DNA from: CAWJAP01 sp963834365
GTDB taxonomy: Bacteria > Acidobacteriota > Vicinamibacteria > Vicinamibacterales > Vicinamibacteraceae
Direction: 5' to 3'
DNA: 36,525 nt
NCBI GenBank assembly: GCA_963834365.1
Contig: CAWIBS010000004.1
Coordinates: forward strand, 1 to 36,525
Part shown: positions 16,709-27,244 of the stretch, in pieces
Layout of the letters: each line of letters opens with the position of its first letter
Position numbering within the stretch: the first letter of the stretch is position 1
Made by a program: the position numbers and the translations under genes
The notes under the pieces: generated by a model
What the model saw: the letters and a program-made list of their open reading frames with translations, nothing else
Told to the model about the DNA's origin: nothing
Databases searched by the model: none

Positions 16709-18105
16709 TGGTGCCGGCCACTCGGGTCGTGGCGGTGGGCCTCTTCGTGCTGACCGGGCTGCTCCTGTTCGCGCTCGGCCTGTTCCTGATCGGCGACAGA
16801 CGGATGCTCTTCCGCGACCAGTTCGTGGTGCACGCCGATTTCGAGGACGTCGCCGCGCTTCAGACCGGCGCCAAGGTGCGCGTAAGCGGCATGGACGCGG
16901 GCGAGGTGACCGCCCTCGTCATCCCGACAACGCCAGCCGGTAAGTTCCGTGTGCGGTTGCGTGTTCGGGAGGATCTGCACCCACTGATCCGCATGGACTC
17001 CGTGGCCATGATTCAGAACGACGGGCTCGTCGGCAACAAGTTCGTCCAGATTCAAACGGGAACCGAGCAGGCGGCCCGCGTGCCCGACGGCGGGGTGATT
17101 CCCAGCCGCGAGCCGTTCGACATCACGGATCTCCTCGAGAGGAGCAGCCAGACCGTCGACACCATCGCTCTCACCGTCGCCCAGCTCCGAAAGCAGGTGG
17201 AGTTCATCCTCACGGCCATCGCGGACGTCGCGACCAATGCCAATGACGTCGTCCAGCGCGTGGGCGCCAACGCCGAAGCCATCGCCAAAGCCGGCCGGCG
17301 GATCTCAGAAGATACCCAGCAGATCATGACCGAGATTCGGGCCGGACGTGGGACGATCGGCAAGCTGGTCAAAGACAACGAGCTGTACGTCAGAGCGACG
17401 ACCATTGCGCAGGAGACCGAGGCGGTGGTCAAGACCGCGCGTGAGGCTGCCGAGCGCGCGCGCGCCGCCATGGAGGATCTCCGCGGCAGCGTGAAGACGA
17501 GTGACGCTCCGATGCAGAGGATGCTGGCCGACCTCCAAGGGACGCTGGCGAGCGCGCGCGAGGTGACCTCCGACCTGGAGGACAACACGGAAGCGCTGAA
17601 GCGGAGCTTCTTCTTCCGAGGGTACTTCCGCGATCGGGGCTACTACGACCTGAACGATCTGAGTCTCGCCGACTACCGCGCCGTGGGCCTGGGCAAACAT
17701 CGCGGCGCGATCCGCATCTGGCTTCGTGCGGACGTGCTGTTCGAACCTGCGCCGCCAGCTCCCTCCGCCGCCATCAGCCCGGCATCACCGAGCGAGCCGC
17801 GGGAAGTGTTGTCGATGGAGGGACGGCGGCGGCTCGACGGGGCCATGGCGGACGTCATTCGTTATCCACCCGACACGCCACTCGTGATCGAAGGCTACGC
17901 CGATGAGCCGAGACGCGACGCGCAGCACCGGACGGCGAGCAGCCGGGCCGAGCAGGTTCGTGACTATCTCGTGACCCGTTATCGACTGAAACAGAGCCGT
18001 GTCGGCGTGCTCGCTGCCGGGCGCGACGCGAAGGCGAGCCCCGATGGTGACACCTGGACAGGTATTGCCCTGGCGGCGTGGGTCGACACGAGAGTGTTCG
18101 CGTGA
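16705..18105 (+). CDS. mlaD: MlaD/MCE protein fused to an OmpA-like domain
   Basis: MCE proteins form hexameric rings or tubes that carry lipid across the periplasm. This 466-residue protein has an N-terminal membrane anchor (VVAVGLFVLTGLLLFALGLF, about residues 8-27) and an MCE domain at about 38-118 with VHADFEDVAALQTGAKVRVS and DGLVGNKFVQIQTG. A long helical coiled-coil-like region follows at about 140-300. The C-terminus (about 365-466) resembles the OmpA peptidoglycan-binding fold: PLVIEGYADEPR, then SSRAEQVRDYLVTRYRL and VGVLAAGRDA. That end may anchor the tube to peptidoglycan. Typical MlaD of E. coli is about 180 residues, so the fusion is a real extension. Intact, last gene of the operon. 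Confidence 0.88.
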   Translation: MMVPATRVVAVGLFVLTGLLLFALGLFLIGDRRMLFRDQFVVHADFEDVAALQTGAKVRVSGMDAGEVTALVIPTTPAGKFRVRLRVREDLHPLIRMDSVAMIQNDGLVGNKFVQIQTGTEQAARVPDGGVIPSREPFDITDLLERSSQTVDTIALTVAQLRKQVEFILTAIADVATNANDVVQRVGANAEAIAKAGRRISEDTQQIMTEIRAGRGTIGKLVKDNELYVRATTIAQETEAVVKTAREAAERARAAMEDLRGSVKTSDAPMQRMLADLQGTLASAREVTSDLEDNTEALKRSFFFRGYFRDRGYYDLNDLSLADYRAVGLGKHRGAIRIWLRADVLFEPAPPAPSAAISPASPSEPREVLSMEGRRRLDGAMADVIRYPPDTPLVIEGYADEPRRDAQHRTASSRAEQVRDYLVTRYRLKQSRVGVLAAGRDAKASPDGDTWTGIALAAWVDTRVFA

Positions 18106-18123
18106 GGCGAGTGGGCAGACTGG

Positions 18124-18453
18124 TCAACGCTGAGTGGCGGCGTGACCGGTCACTTTGAGCGTCGACGTCACGTTCCGTACGCCGGCAATCGTCTTCGCGA
18201 GCTTGACGGCTCGATCCGCTTCCTCCTCCGAGCTGACTTGGCCGGAGAGAGTGACGGTCCCGCTGCGCGCGTCAATGGCGATCTCGCGAAGTCCCAAGTC
18301 ACGGTCGTTCAGGATGGCCGTCCGAACCGCCGCAACTAGGCGGGCGTCGTCGATCGAGATGGCGAGACGGCTCACTGGTTGGGTCGCGGCGCTGCAGCAC
18401 GCCACACCTAGTGACATGAAGACGACGAGGACTCGCGCAGACCACATTCCCAC
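18124..18453 (-). CDS. BON-domain lipoprotein
   Basis: The 109-residue protein starts with a lipoprotein signal (ARVLVVFMSLGVACC, lipobox VACC) and carries one BON domain: DDARLVAAVRTAILNDRDLG, then IAIDARSGTVTLSGQVSSEE and AKTIAGVRNVTSTLKV. BON domains bind phospholipid and occur in periplasmic OsmY- and DolP-like proteins that protect the envelope. It converges on mlaD with an 18-base gap, placing another lipid-related protein beside the lipid transporter. Intact. Confidence 0.85.
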   Translation of the reverse strand: MGMWSARVLVVFMSLGVACCSAATQPVSRLAISIDDARLVAAVRTAILNDRDLGLREIAIDARSGTVTLSGQVSSEEEADRAVKLAKTIAGVRNVTSTLKVTGHAATQR

Positions 18454-18517
18454 ACCGTACCGACAAACGCGCAGCGAAGATCCTGGATTTCGGTGGCGCC
18501 TCGAGCGAGCTGTGGGT

Positions 18518-19522
18518 CTATCTTCTTCGGAGGAGGCTTCCCAACGAGCGATGACGCGGGATGATTCCGCCGCCGGTACCAGTAGCGAAGATGCGCGTCA
18601 GCTCGGCGCCGAAGAAGAAGACCTGCGCCGAGTAGTAGACCCACACGAGCAACGCGAGCACGCTCGCCGCAGTGCCGTAGACGGATGCGGCGAGCTTCCC
18701 GAAGAACAGCGACAGGAACATCCCGCCCGCGTTAAATAGGAACGCCGTTACGACAGCGCCCACGCATGCGTCGCCCCATGCCACATGGGCGTCGGGCACA
18801 CTTTCATAGAGCAGGGTGAACATGATTGTTGCCAGGGCGAAGCTCACGACGAAGTTGATGATCTGCAGGAGGGCCTCCGGCATGGGCAGCCAGCTATCGA
18901 AATACCGGCCCATCGCGGCGACGGTCGTGTTGAGGATGAGCGAGAGCGCCGCGACGAAGCCGGCACCGATCACGACCAGGAAGGCATACAGCCTGTCGCT
19001 CAACATGGACTGCACGGCAGCCACGACGCTCATGTCCTCCGACGGGTCGCTCCTGACGCGCCACACGACGTTCAGCGATCGGCGAAGCTCAGTGACGAGC
19101 GCGGACGTGCCGAGAAAGAGCGTCACCAGCCCACCGATCGTCGTCACCACACCTTGGCCCGGGCTGGCGCCTTGCTGAAGCATGAGCTCCGCGGCTCGAG
19201 CGCCGTCCGGGCTGAGCAGCCGCTCGAGCCAGGGCGAGATTTCTCCCCGCGCGGCGGCGTGCCCGATGAACAAGCCGACGATGCCGGTGACGACGACGAG
19301 AATGGGCGCGACGGAGAAAAGAGTGTAGTAGGCGAGCCCCGCGCCGAGGCGCGCGGCGCCGTCGTTCGCCCAGTCGTTGTAAGCCCGCAGCAACAGCGAC
19401 CCGATCTGCCGTGATGACATCGCGCAGATCGCGCGGATTTGGTACCAGACACTGAAGCCGCGCTGAGCTTGAACCTCGGGCGACTCAGCGGTGCTTTTGA
19501 CCGTTTCGTCCCCTTTGGTCAT
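18518..19522 (-). CDS. YihY/BrkB family inner-membrane protein
   Basis: The family is a set of polytopic inner-membrane proteins, once misnamed RNase BN, whose function is not settled. Starting at ATG 19522 the protein is 334 residues. Hallmarks: AARLGAGLAYYTLFSVAPIL, a GIVGLFIGHAAARGEI loop, VTLFLGTSALVTELRRSLNV with the conserved W in NVVWRV, and a C-terminal AASVYGTAASVLALLVWVYY followed by FFFGAELTRI. About six membrane helices are visible. A longer start at 19681 is possible but adds residues without similarity. The gene is intact and its start diverges from the tamA region. Confidence 0.9.
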   Translation of the reverse strand: MTKGDETVKSTAESPEVQAQRGFSVWYQIRAICAMSSRQIGSLLLRAYNDWANDGAARLGAGLAYYTLFSVAPILVVVTGIVGLFIGHAAARGEISPWLERLLSPDGARAAELMLQQGASPGQGVVTTIGGLVTLFLGTSALVTELRRSLNVVWRVRSDPSEDMSVVAAVQSMLSDRLYAFLVVIGAGFVAALSLILNTTVAAMGRYFDSWLPMPEALLQIINFVVSFALATIMFTLLYESVPDAHVAWGDACVGAVVTAFLFNAGGMFLSLFFGKLAASVYGTAASVLALLVWVYYSAQVFFFGAELTRIFATGTGGGIIPRHRSLGSLLRRR

Positions 19523-19954
19523 GGATCGCGTCCGTGCTACTGATGCGCCTCTTTGGCAGGCACCGCTGACAACTGCTGAGTGCGCCGCTAAACCGCGTGG
19601 AGTCGAGAATGCAAGAGCCTCACCCCCTCGCATGCATGGACACTCCACGTGCGAGAACCGGGACCGACGAAGGACAAACACTGAGCAGACGACCGCGCCC
19701 CGGACTCAGAGCCGGACCGGCGAGTCGGGCGCGCTGCTGGGTGTGCGTGAAGTCGCACGACGGGAAAAGCGACCTGGTTCACCGCGCTGCTTCATCACGT
19801 CACGGTCCTGCTGCTGCGGGGAATACGGTGCATGATCGGTTAACCGCGTGTCGGGTTTCACGTCGCTGAAGTACTGACCGACGGGTCGATCGCGGGCGCA
19901 AGCGGCGCGTTGCGCGATGCCAGCTCTGGCACGCGGCTTGATTCCTGCGGGTCC
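19523..19954. other. Intergenic region between yihY-like and tamA genes
   Basis: About 430 bases separate two divergent genes. The open frames here on both strands have no recognisable domain and look like chance reading of GC-rich DNA. Promoters for both neighbours should lie here, but none stands out by sequence. Confidence 0.5.
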
Positions 19955-21910
19955 ATGACAGCACGGGTCGACGTGCACGGGAGTCGGCAGTGCCATCGAT
20001 GCCGACGGCCACGCGCGGCATCCTTCGCACTCCTGCTGACGGTCGCCGCCGCCTGCACGCTCGCCAGCTCGTGCAAAGAGGATGAGCCGCTCGAAGTCGC
20101 CTCGCTGCGGCTCGACGGCGTCGAGGCCGTGCCTGCCGCGGAGCTGCGAGCGGTGCTCGCCACGAAGCAGGGCAGCATCATCCCCTTCACCCGAAAGCCG
20201 GGCTTCAATCGCCAGGAGTTCACCAAGGACCTCAAGCGCATCGAGGCCTTCTATGCCGACCGGGGCTTTCCTGATGCGCGTGTGACCGCCGTCGACGTCG
20301 ATCTCGACGAGCGACGCGGGGAGGTTCGCGTCACGATCACAGTGCGCGAGGGAGAGCCCGTACCAGTCGCCTCGCTGCAGCTCGAGGGCTTCGGGGTCTT
20401 GCCGGAGCGCGCGCTCGAACGCTTGCGAAGGCAGATTGCCATCGAGCCTGGCGACATCAGGCGGCGCGCGACGGTCGCGGCCGCCCGCGAGACGGCGGTC
20501 ACCGGGCTCAAGGAGCAGGGCTATCCGTACGCAAAGGTCGACGTCAGCGAGACCGAGGGTGAGCGCCCGCGTGAGGTGAGCCTGACGCTGCGGGCCGAGC
20601 CCGGCCGGCGAGCCGCGTTCGGTCAGGTCGAGGTCCAGGGCAACAGCAGCGTGTCGACCGACGTCATCACGCGTCAACTGATGTTCGAGCCCGGCGATGC
20701 GTTCCGGCAGAGCCGCGTGCAAGAGACCCAACGGCGGCTCACGCGTCTTCCGCTCTTCGACTTCGCCTACGTCGAGCCGAGACCACAAGAAAGTCAGGCG
20801 CCCCAAGTGCCCATGCGGGTCACCGTCGTCGAAGGCAAGCATCGCCGCTTCACCGCCGCGGGCGGCTACGGGACCGAAGACAAGGCCCGCGCGCGGGCGC
20901 AGTGGGAGCATGTCAACTTCTTCGGCGGCGCGCGCACGGCCGGCATCGAAGGACGCTATTCATCGCTCGATCGCGGCGTGCGACTCGCGTTCGGCCAGCC
21001 CGACTTCCCGTTCCGCCACGTGTCGTTCGCGCTGGAGGGCCAAGCCTGGAACGAACGAGAGCAGATTTATCGCCGCGACACCTTCGGCGGCCGCGCGACG
21101 CTGCAGTGGGAGCGCGATTGACGGTTGCCGAGCGGACGCCGCGGAGGGTCAACGTCCGTGGCGCTGACGTTCATCAGCGAGCTGGACGACTTCCAAGTGA
21201 CGGAAGAGGCGCTGGCCGACCCGGCGTTCCGCAGTGAGCTCATCTCGCTCGGCCTCGATCCCGAGACGGGTTCCGGCCGCGGCACGCTCATCGCGCTGCG
21301 TCTCGAAGGCGAGCGGCGCACGACCGCGAATCCGCTCGATCCGATGCGCGGGTACGTCATCTGGGGCGCCATCGAGCGTGCGGGCGGATTCCTGCCAGGC
21401 ACCTACACGTACACCGAGGTCTCGGGCGAGGTGCGCCACTACGTGCCGCTCGGCCGCCGCATGGTGGCCGCGCAGCGGCTGCGCGTCGCTACCATCGACG
21501 CTCCGGAGCCCACGGACGCCTCGGTCCCGTTCTTCAAGCGCTATTTCCTCGGCGGCTCCACGAGCCTTCGCGGCTGGGGCCGCTACAGCGTCAGCCCGCT
21601 GACGACGAGCGGAACGCCGTTGGGCGGGCTGACTCTGCTCGAAGCCTCGACCGAGATCCGCGTGCCGATCACGGGCAAGTTCCGCGCGGTCGTGTTCGTG
21701 GATGCCGGCAACGCCTGGGCCGAGCCGTGGCACTTCGGCCCGGACCGCATCCGCGTCGACGTCGGGCCCGGTTTGCGCTACGACACACCAATCGGCCCGG
21801 CGCGCCTGGACGTCGGCTACCAGCTGACGCCGATCGACGGGCTCGTGGTCGACGGCAAGCCCGAAAGCCGGCGCTGGCGCGTGCACCTGAGCATCGGCCA
21901 GGCCTTTTGA
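19955..21910 (+). CDS. tamA: TamA/BamA-family outer-membrane barrel (in-frame TGA)
   Basis: The N-terminus from ATG 19955 has a basic stretch, a hydrophobic segment FALLLTVAAACTLASS and a Cys before KEDEP, so it may be lipidated like TamL. Three POTRA-like repeats follow, for example LRLDGVEAVPAAELRAVLAT, LQLEGFGVLPERALERLRRQ and VEVQGNSSVSTDVITRQLMF. Then comes the barrel (surface antigen domain) with the family signature FKRYFLGGSTSLRGWGRY and a final strand VHLSIGQAF. The frame is interrupted by TGA at 21119-21121 after TLQWERD. The downstream part continues in the same frame, so this is a nonsense change (for example CGA to TGA), not an indel. tamB follows 7 bases later. Confidence 0.88.
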
Positions 21911-21917
21911 AGACGCC

Positions 21918-24900
21918 ATGCTGCTGATTCGCGCAGGACGGCTCGCCCGCCTCACATTGTTCCTGGCCCTGTTGGTCGTGGGCCTCGCCGTTGTCGCGCT
22001 CGTGACGATCCAGACGGCCTGGTTCAAGGACTGGCTCCGTGGCTACGTTTCCGCCGAGGCGCGACGCTTTCTGAATGGCGAGCTCGCGATTGGCCGGCTG
22101 GACGGGAATCTGCTGACCGGAATCGAGCTCGAGAACGTGAGCGTGCGCCGGAACGGCGAGGCGCTCGTGTCGGTCAAGAACCTCGGGATCGACTACAGCA
22201 TCATCGATCTCGTCTCGAGCGGGTTGATGCTCGACGACATTCGCATCACGCAACCGCACATCCTCCTTCGCCGGACGAAGGATGGCTGGAGCCTCGGGCA
22301 GCTCTTGAAGTCGGAAGCGAGCGAAGCCGATCGCGAGGGGCCAGGCCGTCCGGTGCGCATCGGTTCGATCGGCATCAGCGACGGGTCGGTAACGATCGAG
22401 GACGAGACGGCGTCCCCGGGCACACTCCCCCGCCACATCACGCGCCTCGATTTCAAGGGCGGCTTCGCCTACGAGCCCGTCGACTTCACACTCGACGTGG
22501 CGCATCTGTCGTTTCGCGCGGAAGAACCGGGTCTCTCGCTCAACAGCCTCTCCGGCCGGCTCGCCACGCGAGGCGACGACGTGCACGTGGAGCGGCTGGC
22601 GATGCGGACGGCCGAATCCTCGCTCGCGCTGTCGGGTGTCATCAGGAACTACCAGAAGACGCCAGTCGTCCAGGCCAAGCTGACCTCGGACAAGACGACG
22701 CTTCGAGAGCTGGGGGCGTTCGTGCCGGCATTGTCGTCGATCACGCTGCAGCCGGCCTATGAGATCTCGGTTGATGGGCCGCTCGACGCGCTGAAGGCGG
22801 AGCTGTCGGTCAGGAGCAAGGCCGGTCAGGTGACTGCGAACGTCGTGGCGGACGTCCAGTCGGAGCGGCCGCGCCTGCAGGGTACCGCCGAAGCATTGCA
22901 CGTGCGGCTCGAGGAAGCGGCGCCGACGCTGCCCGCGTCGCACGTGACCGGACGCGCGACGTTCGACATCGCCGGCCGCGATGCGGCGACGCTGGTCGGC
23001 ACTCTCAACGTCGACATGGCGGCGAGTCAGGTCGCCGGGTACCGCGCCGAGGCGATCAAGGCGTCGGCCCGCGTGAAGGGCCGCCAGACGCACGTCGACG
23101 CAACCGCTCGCGGCTATGGTGCATCGCTGAGCGCCAAGGGGATTGTCGATCTGCCCGCCTCGAGCGACGGGAGCCCGACCATCGACCTGAAGGGGCGCGC
23201 GGCGAACGTCGATTTCGCGCGGCTTCCGCGTGCGCTCGGCGTTCCGTCGCTGCGCACACGCCTGGGTGGCACGTACCACGTGACCAGCGCAGGGGCCCGG
23301 ACAGACGGTGACGTCGTGCTCGCGCGCTCGTCGGTCGAAGGCGCCACGATTATCGAGGGCACGAAGATCTCGGGACGACTCGACGGAAAGCGCTTCACCG
23401 CCGAGGCCACGGGCGGCGTCGAGGGTGTCGATCCCGCGCGGGTCAGCCGGGCGCTGCGCACGCAGACACGCGGTCAAGCGGCGCCAGTGGACGATCGGCT
23501 GGCTGGCGCCAGCGTGGCTTCCGCGACGTTCGACCTCACGGCGTCGGGGCGGATCGGCGGTTCCATTTCGGGCGAGGCACGCGTCGACGTGGCCGAAGCC
23601 CGCGGCCTCGACGGCACGTTGCGCGACGTCGTGCTGCATGCGCGCGTTCAGGAGGGTGCGGGATCGGGATCGGTGGTCGGTGTCTTCGAGGGGCTGAATC
23701 CCGGACGCGCGACCGGCCGTCGCGATCTCGACGGATCGCTGTCGGGCACGCTCGAGGCGCGCGCCGCGGTGCCCGACTGGCACAACGTCGCCGTCGAGAC
23801 CGTCGCGGGCTCGACCCGGCTCGACCTGACCGCATCGAAGGCAGGCTTAGTCTCGGTGGAGCGTGGCACGCTCCGGGCCTCGGCAAGCAATGGGATGCTC
23901 GACGTGCAGCAGCTCGAGCTGCGGAGCAACATCGCTGATGTCGACGCGTCCGGTCGCGTGGGCCTTGCCGAGTCAGCCACGTCTACGCTCGGCTACAAGG
24001 TCACGGTCAATGACGCGGGCGCTGCGGCCAGGCTCGCGGGCGTCGCGGACGTTTCGGGCACGGGCACGATCGAAGGTCAGATCACGGGCACGCGCGCGGA
24101 TCTTGCAACCACGGGCACGCTCACGGCCACGAGGTTCCTCTACGGCCAGACCGCCGAGGTCGTGAGCACTGCCGCGGAGTACGAGGTGGCCGTGCCCGAT
24201 CTCAACCTCGCGAACGTCCGCGCGAACGTTAAGGGCCATGCCAACCTGGTGAAGGCTTCGGGCGTGGATGTCGAAGCGATCGAGCTGCAGGCACGTTATG
24301 CCGATCGCGGGCTCGACTTCGACACGACGGTGCGGCAGGGGGATCGTCGCCTCGCCGGGTCGGGCCACATCGAGCTGCCACCCGACGCCGTACACGTGCG
24401 CCTGGACACGCTCGCGATCACGGCGCCTGATGTCGATTGGCGACTGACCGCGCCCTCGCGCATCGACTATGCCCGGCCTCGCTTGACCGTCTCTCCATTC
24501 GCGATGCGCGGTGGCGATCAGACGGTCTCGGTCGCGGGCACGCTGTCGGTGGGCGCGGATGCGTCGAGCGCATCGGTGGCGCCGGACGCGCCGCTCACGC
24601 TTCGCGCCACGAGCATCGACCTCGCGGCAGTCGACCGGCTCGCTGGCACGAGGCGCGGGCTGCAAGGTCGGCTCGACGCCGACCTGACCGCGTCGGGCAC
24701 CCTGGACGCGCCAGTCGTGGATGGTACGCTCGCCGTGCGCGATGGCGCCGTCGACACGTTCAAGTTCGAGCGGTTCACGACCACGATTGAGGCCGGCGAG
24801 CGTCACACGAACGTGACCGCACGGCTGGACCAGCGACCCGGCACGTGGCTCGACGCGAAGGCGACGCTCCCGGCGGTCTCGACGCTGCGCACCGGGAAGG

Positions 24901-26347
24901 CCGGCACCACGCCCATCGATGCCACGCTCACGACCAGCCCCATCGACCTCGGACTCGTCCAGAGCTTCACCGCAGCTGTTCGAGAGGTCACCGGCACGCT
25001 CGAGGCGAACGTGCGCGTGTCGGGCACGATTGAGACACCGTCAGTCGAAGGTCAGGTGCGTGTGCAGAACGGCGCGTTCACGGTCGCTGCCTTCGACACG
25101 CCGTTCATGGGGCTGGACGCGCATGTCGCGATGAAGGGATCACAGATGGACATTCAGTCGCTTCGCGTGCTGGATGCCGACGGGAAGCCGCTGGCCATAT
25201 CGGGCGCGTTGACGCTGCCAGGTGCTCGAGCCGCTGCCGCGGACCTTCGGATCAAGGCCGACGATTTCAGCCTGATGAACGGCAAGCTCGGCGAGCTCGA
25301 GGTCGACACCGACCTGCACATGCGCGGGACGCTCGGCGAGCAGGTTCGCGTTGACGGCGAGGTCGCGGTTCATCAGGGCCGCCTCGAGCTCGAATCGATT
25401 GCTCGAGCAGTTCGGCTCCTCTGCGTACTCGACAGAGCCCGGCGCGACGCTCGATACCAAGAAGCCGCCCGTCGGACGGGAGACGCCCTCGGCAGCTACG
25501 CCCGAGCCACCGCCGAAGCCCGATCAGCCGGCGCGGCCCGACGAGATACTGGACAGCGTTGTCGCTGACGTGCGGCTGCGCGTCCCGAACAATCTGGTGC
25601 TGCGCGGTGACAATCTCCAGATGGGCTCGGGCGGCCTCGGGCTCGGTGATTTGAACATCACGGTCGGCGGCGACGTGCGCGCGACGAAGCCAGCGGCGGG
25701 ACGCCTGGTGCTCGTCGGCAGCATTCGCACAGTCCGCGGCTTTTACGAGTTCCAGGGCCGGCGCTTCGAGGTGCTGCGGGACGGGAGCATCGGCTTCAAA
25801 GGCCCCGACCCGACCGATCCGACACTCGACATCACGGCCCTGCGCGAGATTCTCTGGCGTCGACGCCATCGTCCGCGTGAGCGGCACGGCGCAGCGTCCG
25901 GAGCTCGAGCTCTCGAGCCGGCCGCCGCTCGACGAGGCCGACGTCCTGTCGCTCATCGTCTTCAACCGGCCAATCAACGAGCTCGGCGAAGGGGAACGCA
26001 CGACGCTCGCGCACCGCGCGGGCGCGATGCTGGGAGGTGCCGTCACGGGTCCGGTGGCCGAAGCGCTGCGTGATGCCCTCGATCTCGATCTCCTCGAGAT
26101 CTCACCGGTCGGCGAAGGGAGCGGCGGGAGCCCGAGCGTCACCGTGGGCAATCAGGTCGGCGAGCGCGTCTTCATCAAAGTGCGCCAGCAGCTCGGCTCT
26201 TCGTCCGCGAGCGCACTGCTGCTCGAGTACCAGCTCAACAAGCTGTTGCGGCTGCAGACCAACGTGACCGAAGGCGAGACCGATCGTTCGAGCACGCGAC
26301 GTGCGGAGCGCGGCGGCGTGGATTTGATCTTCGTCGTGCGGTATTGA
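21918..26347 (+). CDS. tamB: TamB/DUF490 translocation protein (two frameshifts)
   Basis: TamB is an AsmA-like bridge protein spanning the periplasm between the inner membrane and the TamA barrel; it is involved in lipid transport and outer-membrane protein assembly. The N-terminal anchor is LTLFLALLVVGLAVVALVTI, followed by GELAIGRLDGNLLTGIELEN, the typical first repeat. A very long beta-rich region runs to the DUF490 C-domain with LVLVGSIRTVRGFYEFQGRR, DPTDPTLDITA, SLIVFNRPINELGEG and ends GGVDLIFVVRY. Frame changes occur near 25395 and near 25854 (an extra C in ATTCTCTGG). Joined length is about 1,475 residues, normal for the family. The four-kilobase frame before 25395 is uninterrupted. 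Confidence 0.92.
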
Positions 26348-26353
26348 CCCTCC

Positions 26354-26454
26354 CCTGACCCTCACTCTCTCCCGCAAGCGGGGAGAGTGAACTGTCCAAG
26401 CATGTCCAGATGTACTCCGATCCCCTCTCCTCGCTTGCGGGGAGAGGGTCAGGC
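26354..26454. repeat. REP-like inverted repeat pair
   Basis: Two hairpins lie just after tamB. The first is 26363-26389 (CACTCTCTCCCGC, loop AA, GCGGGGAGAGTG). The second is 26423-26448 (CCCTCTCC, ten-base loop, GGAGAGGG). The left flank of the first (CCTGACCCTC) and the right flank of the second (GAGGGTCAGG) are also complementary, so the whole unit is one large inverted pair. Sequences of this CCCTCTCCCCGC-AAGC-GGGG type recur as REP elements in many genomes and may end transcription of tamB. Confidence 0.7.
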
Positions 26455-26875
26455 TAACCACCAGAGGCGAGGGTGACGGCGCTCGCTTCGCTCGCCCACA
26501 GTTCGGCACCGGACGCCTGCTGGAGCACGCCCAGTCCGCCGGCATGGTCGGGATGAGGCTCTGAGTTCAGGAGCACTTTGACGTCCTTGATGCTGAAGCC
26601 GAGCTTCGCAAATGCTCGCGATGACCATCGGCGCGGTGCTGGGATAGCCGCCATCGAGCAGGATATGGCCCTCGGGCCCGGTGATGAGGAAGGCCGCGGC
26701 ATCGGTCGCGCCGACGTAGTACAAGTTACCGGCGATGCGGAACGGTTCGGCGGGTCCCTGCCCGCCTCGCTTTGTCGCGTTCAGCCACTGCCGACGAGTA
26801 CCAGCGCAAGCGCACTCACCAGTCCCAGGAGGACTACCAACCGGTACCGCTTGGTGAAGCGGGGCAACCGTCACT
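26454..26875 (-). pseudogene. Truncated subclass-B3 metallo-beta-lactamase-like gene
   Basis: The start (probably TTG, PRFTKRYRLVVLLGLVSALA) is a signal peptide. After an indel near 26785 comes AEPFRIAGNLYYVGATDAAA, FLITGPEGHILLDGGYPSTA, and after another near 26610 KLGFSIKDVKVLLNSEPHPD followed by HAGGLGVLQQASGAELWASE. These are the N-terminal blocks of subclass-B3 enzymes (the 'FLI.t..GhiLlDgG' and zinc-ligand loop). The loop reads E-P-H-P-D-H, with Glu where most enzymes have the first zinc-ligand His. The frame stops at TAG 26454-26456, exactly where the REP-like repeat begins. The C-terminal half with the other zinc ligands is absent, so it is not functional as it stands. Confidence 0.78.
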
Positions 26876-27244
26876 CTCTCAGTGCGAGTTCCCTCAACCC
26901 GGACTACTCCTGGCGACCTAACTAACAGTAGGCCGACCGGCATATCGCGGCCGACCCTGCGAGGCTCGCAGCATGACGCCAGACGGGCTGCGCCGCGAAG
27001 TATCCGTAATGTGCGCCGTCACAAGGGCTTGTGAGATGCGGGGAGCCTCGGCGAACCCGCACTAGACCGACCTGCATAACACCGCGCTCGATGCTGCGTA
27101 TCGCGACAAGGGCGGATAGGTCCTGATCAGTCGCCAAGTGTGTTCGATTCGACCCGGCCGCAGATCGAAAGTCCCTGCGGCGTTTTGCGGGAGTCACGAA
27201 CCCGCACGCACAAACGCCACACGGACGGCAGGCGGCTTATCGGC
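26876..27244. other. Gap with no recognised gene
   Basis: About 370 bases separate the lactamase remnant from the hydrolase. A minus-strand frame of 91 codons (26922-27197) is open, but I recognise nothing in it. No repeat, tRNA or strong promoter is visible. Confidence 0.4.

Noticed and set aside
19706..20911. Minus-strand open frame (401 codons) opposite tamA
   Set aside because: It covers POTRA-coding sequence on the other strand and has no recognisable motif.
21119..21121. TGA in tamA as a selenocysteine codon
   Set aside because: TamA proteins have no known selenocysteine, no SECIS-like hairpin stands out and no selenium genes are in view. A CGA-to-TGA change is simpler.
21669..23783. 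Long minus-strand open frame (704 codons) opposite tamA/tamB
   Set aside because: It is antisense to a well-supported TamB frame. Its translation is rich in Arg, His and Gly with no domain, as expected from GC-rich shadow frames.
26922..27197. 91-codon minus-strand frame between the lactamase remnant and the hydrolase
   Set aside because: It has no ribosome binding site, no recognisable family and no neighbours that need it. It cannot be told from chance.
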